Translations under genes and position numbers: made by a program
The notes under the pieces: model-generated
The model's input: the letters and a program-made list of their open reading frames with translations, nothing else
Told to the model about the DNA's origin: nothing
Databases searched by the model: none
Shown here: positions 62,576 to 64,000 of the stretch, piece by piece
How positions within the stretch are numbered: the stretch's first letter is position 1
Layout of the letters: each line of letters begins with the position of its first letter
NCBI GenBank assembly: GCA_031308135.1
Contig: JAHLJT010003656.1
Location: 75,380,698 to 75,444,697 of the forward strand
DNA: 64,000 nt
Reading direction: 5' to 3'
Source of the DNA: Acheta domesticus
Lineage: Eukaryota > Arthropoda > Insecta > Orthoptera > Gryllidae

Positions 62576-64000
62576 ACGGAAACAGTGACGAACAAGCAAC
62601 ACCAACTGCAACGCTGACGGAATGTACTCTTTGTAAAAATTGAGGACAAGACAAAATAGACAAACACGCAGCCCAGTGAGAGATCTGGTCTAACATTCCT
62701 ACGCTAACGGAGCTTTTCGAGACCGGGAGATGTGGTCCTTATGGAGTGAAGCCCACGGTCAGGCCGTACGGATTCGTACAGAGTGGGGAAGAAACAAAAA
62801 TCATGGACGCTCCGTGACCCATTGCTTACGATGATGATCTGTTGTCTGGATTTTATCAGAAACATCGAAAAAACGACCAATAACCTAGAACCTTGCAGTC
62901 TATGAAAACTCGTACTTACGTTAACGCATTTTGCCTACTGATTTGAATGACAGAACTTAATCTCAGGCAAATCTTCTATATACGTGAAAATCGAGTGTCA
63001 ACTTCAAAATGAACTTTTTCGCGTGTAAACTTTTGTGTTGAAAAGACATTATTTACATTATTTTGTCTAACACTATGCATTTAGAGAGTTTATAAAACAA
63101 AGATATTTTCTCCATATGAGATTTTAGGAACCACACACCAGGTCTAAGGTATTTCAGAAGGTATGTTATCAATATATCTTTGATCTTACTTGTAGACCTT
63201 TTACCGTCTTTGAAATAATACCGTAAACTTTAATGACGCATAGTTATTTTAAAAATAAATGTAATGTTTTTATTGTGGATGTATTCGTAGTTCAATCGAT
63301 TAGTCATTTAGCATTTAACGTAAAGACAACAGTACCGTTAAAAGCCCTTACAAGGAACACCCTTTCGCAAAACGGTCGAAAAGTTGAACCTTGCGGGACC
63401 TCTGCGCTGTTTAATGCAATCGAGGGCCACGTTTTCGCGGCAAGCCCATGAAATATAATGTTGCCGTGCCCTCGCCTCGCGAAGACTGTACGGTGGCGGT
63501 TTGTGGAGCTTGGCGTGAAGCGGGACTATGTTTCTTCAGACATCTTGTGAACATTGTGTAACGACACTTAGTCGTCTGCTCTGTGTTCCGCAGCGATAAG
63601 CTGGAATGGTATAGCACCCAGACCCGGGGCGCCCTTTCGCCTTCCATTTTCGCGGGATAACGGCGAAGGGCGGTCGGGGGCGTATGGCGCCGTTCCTGCC
63701 AAGGGGCTGGAGTAGCTTTTCGGCAATTCTGCTTTAGATATGCAGTTGTAGCACCCAACAAATGGCGCAACGCGTCGGGTGTATGTGGGGGGGTCTCAAG
63801 AGTGCGGAGGTCTCAGCTCAACATGTCTCATTGCTTCACATGAAACCAAGCGCGTGGAAAGTAAACGCTTTACGGGAGACCGGCTTCATTTGGTGTCGAA
63901 TACGCGAAAGAATGTAAATAGTGAGTTTGCCGTTTATTCAGTTAATGTTTTTGACATCTAAGACGTCAATTAATTTATGGAATTAAAGATTAATTCCGTC
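62576..64000. other. Mixed to AT-rich DNA, no gene recognised
   Basis: A 119-codon minus-strand frame (63411-63770) and a 72-codon plus frame (63233-63451) have no recognisable motif. No terminal inverted repeats were seen. Confidence 0.45.

Noticed and set aside
61764..62696. 310-codon minus-strand open frame
   Set aside because: Pro/Ser/Ala/Arg-rich translation of a G-rich minisatellite.

Overview
This is eukaryotic DNA, most likely from a large, repeat-rich arthropod (probably insect) genome. I found no host protein-coding gene that I can defend. The long open frames all lie in low-complexity or tandem-repeat DNA. The only protein homology I can read is to transposable elements: the C-terminal part of a LINE reverse transcriptase, the C-terminal third of a mariner transposase, and a short MADF-like remnant in a Harbinger element. 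Several tRNA-derived SINE families, hAT, Harbinger, pogo/Tigger-like and Helitron-like non-autonomous elements, solo LTRs, and many micro- and minisatellites point to an animal, and the element mix fits arthropods best. I cannot name the species.

Layout. AT-rich single-copy-looking DNA alternates every few kilobases with short GC-rich, CpG-rich islands (near 0.3, 1.4, 5.9, 8.8, 12.5, 14.1, 16.2, 17.9, 20.0, 22.0, 37.5, 38.2, 43.0, 50.0, 53.9, 57.2, 60.2 and 61.6 kb). Many islands adjoin strand-asymmetric minisatellites. The cleanest arrays are a 19-bp unit repeated 41 times without a mismatch (56.1-56.9 kb), an 18-bp array (31.9-32.3 kb), 10-bp G-rich arrays (12.5 and 38.7-39.3 kb), a 16-bp array (15.8 kb), a 50-bp array (46.8 kb), a 31-bp array (9.0-10.5 kb) and a degenerate ~190-bp array (10.9-11.7 kb).

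Mobile elements. The dominant family, which I call SINE-A, is a ~520-bp tRNA-derived element with an (AATC)n-type tail, present as at least ten full or partial copies. At two loci (35 kb and 57-58 kb) one SINE-A copy sits inside another in the opposite orientation. A third copy (42.2-42.9 kb) carries a 226-bp palindromic TA-flanked MITE, and a fourth (26.9 kb) has grown a TA/TG microsatellite inside its body. SINE-B (three copies), SINE-C (one) and SINE-D (two) are further tRNA-derived families. DNA transposons with readable terminal inverted repeats and target duplications include three hAT-type elements (7.9, 35.8 and 41.4 kb), a Harbinger element (9.0 kb), two pogo/Tigger-like elements (43.9 and 45.6 kb), a fold-back element (29.9 kb) and a Helitron candidate (50.8 kb). 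A solo LTR and the Harbinger element have both landed in the same 31-bp minisatellite.

The window reads as a layered record of element insertion and tandem-array growth, not as an operon or pathway. The most notable signals are the repeated self-insertion of SINE-A, the perfectly homogeneous 19-bp array with decayed edges, the transposon-interrupted minisatellite, and a long inverted repeat at 13.2-13.8 kb.
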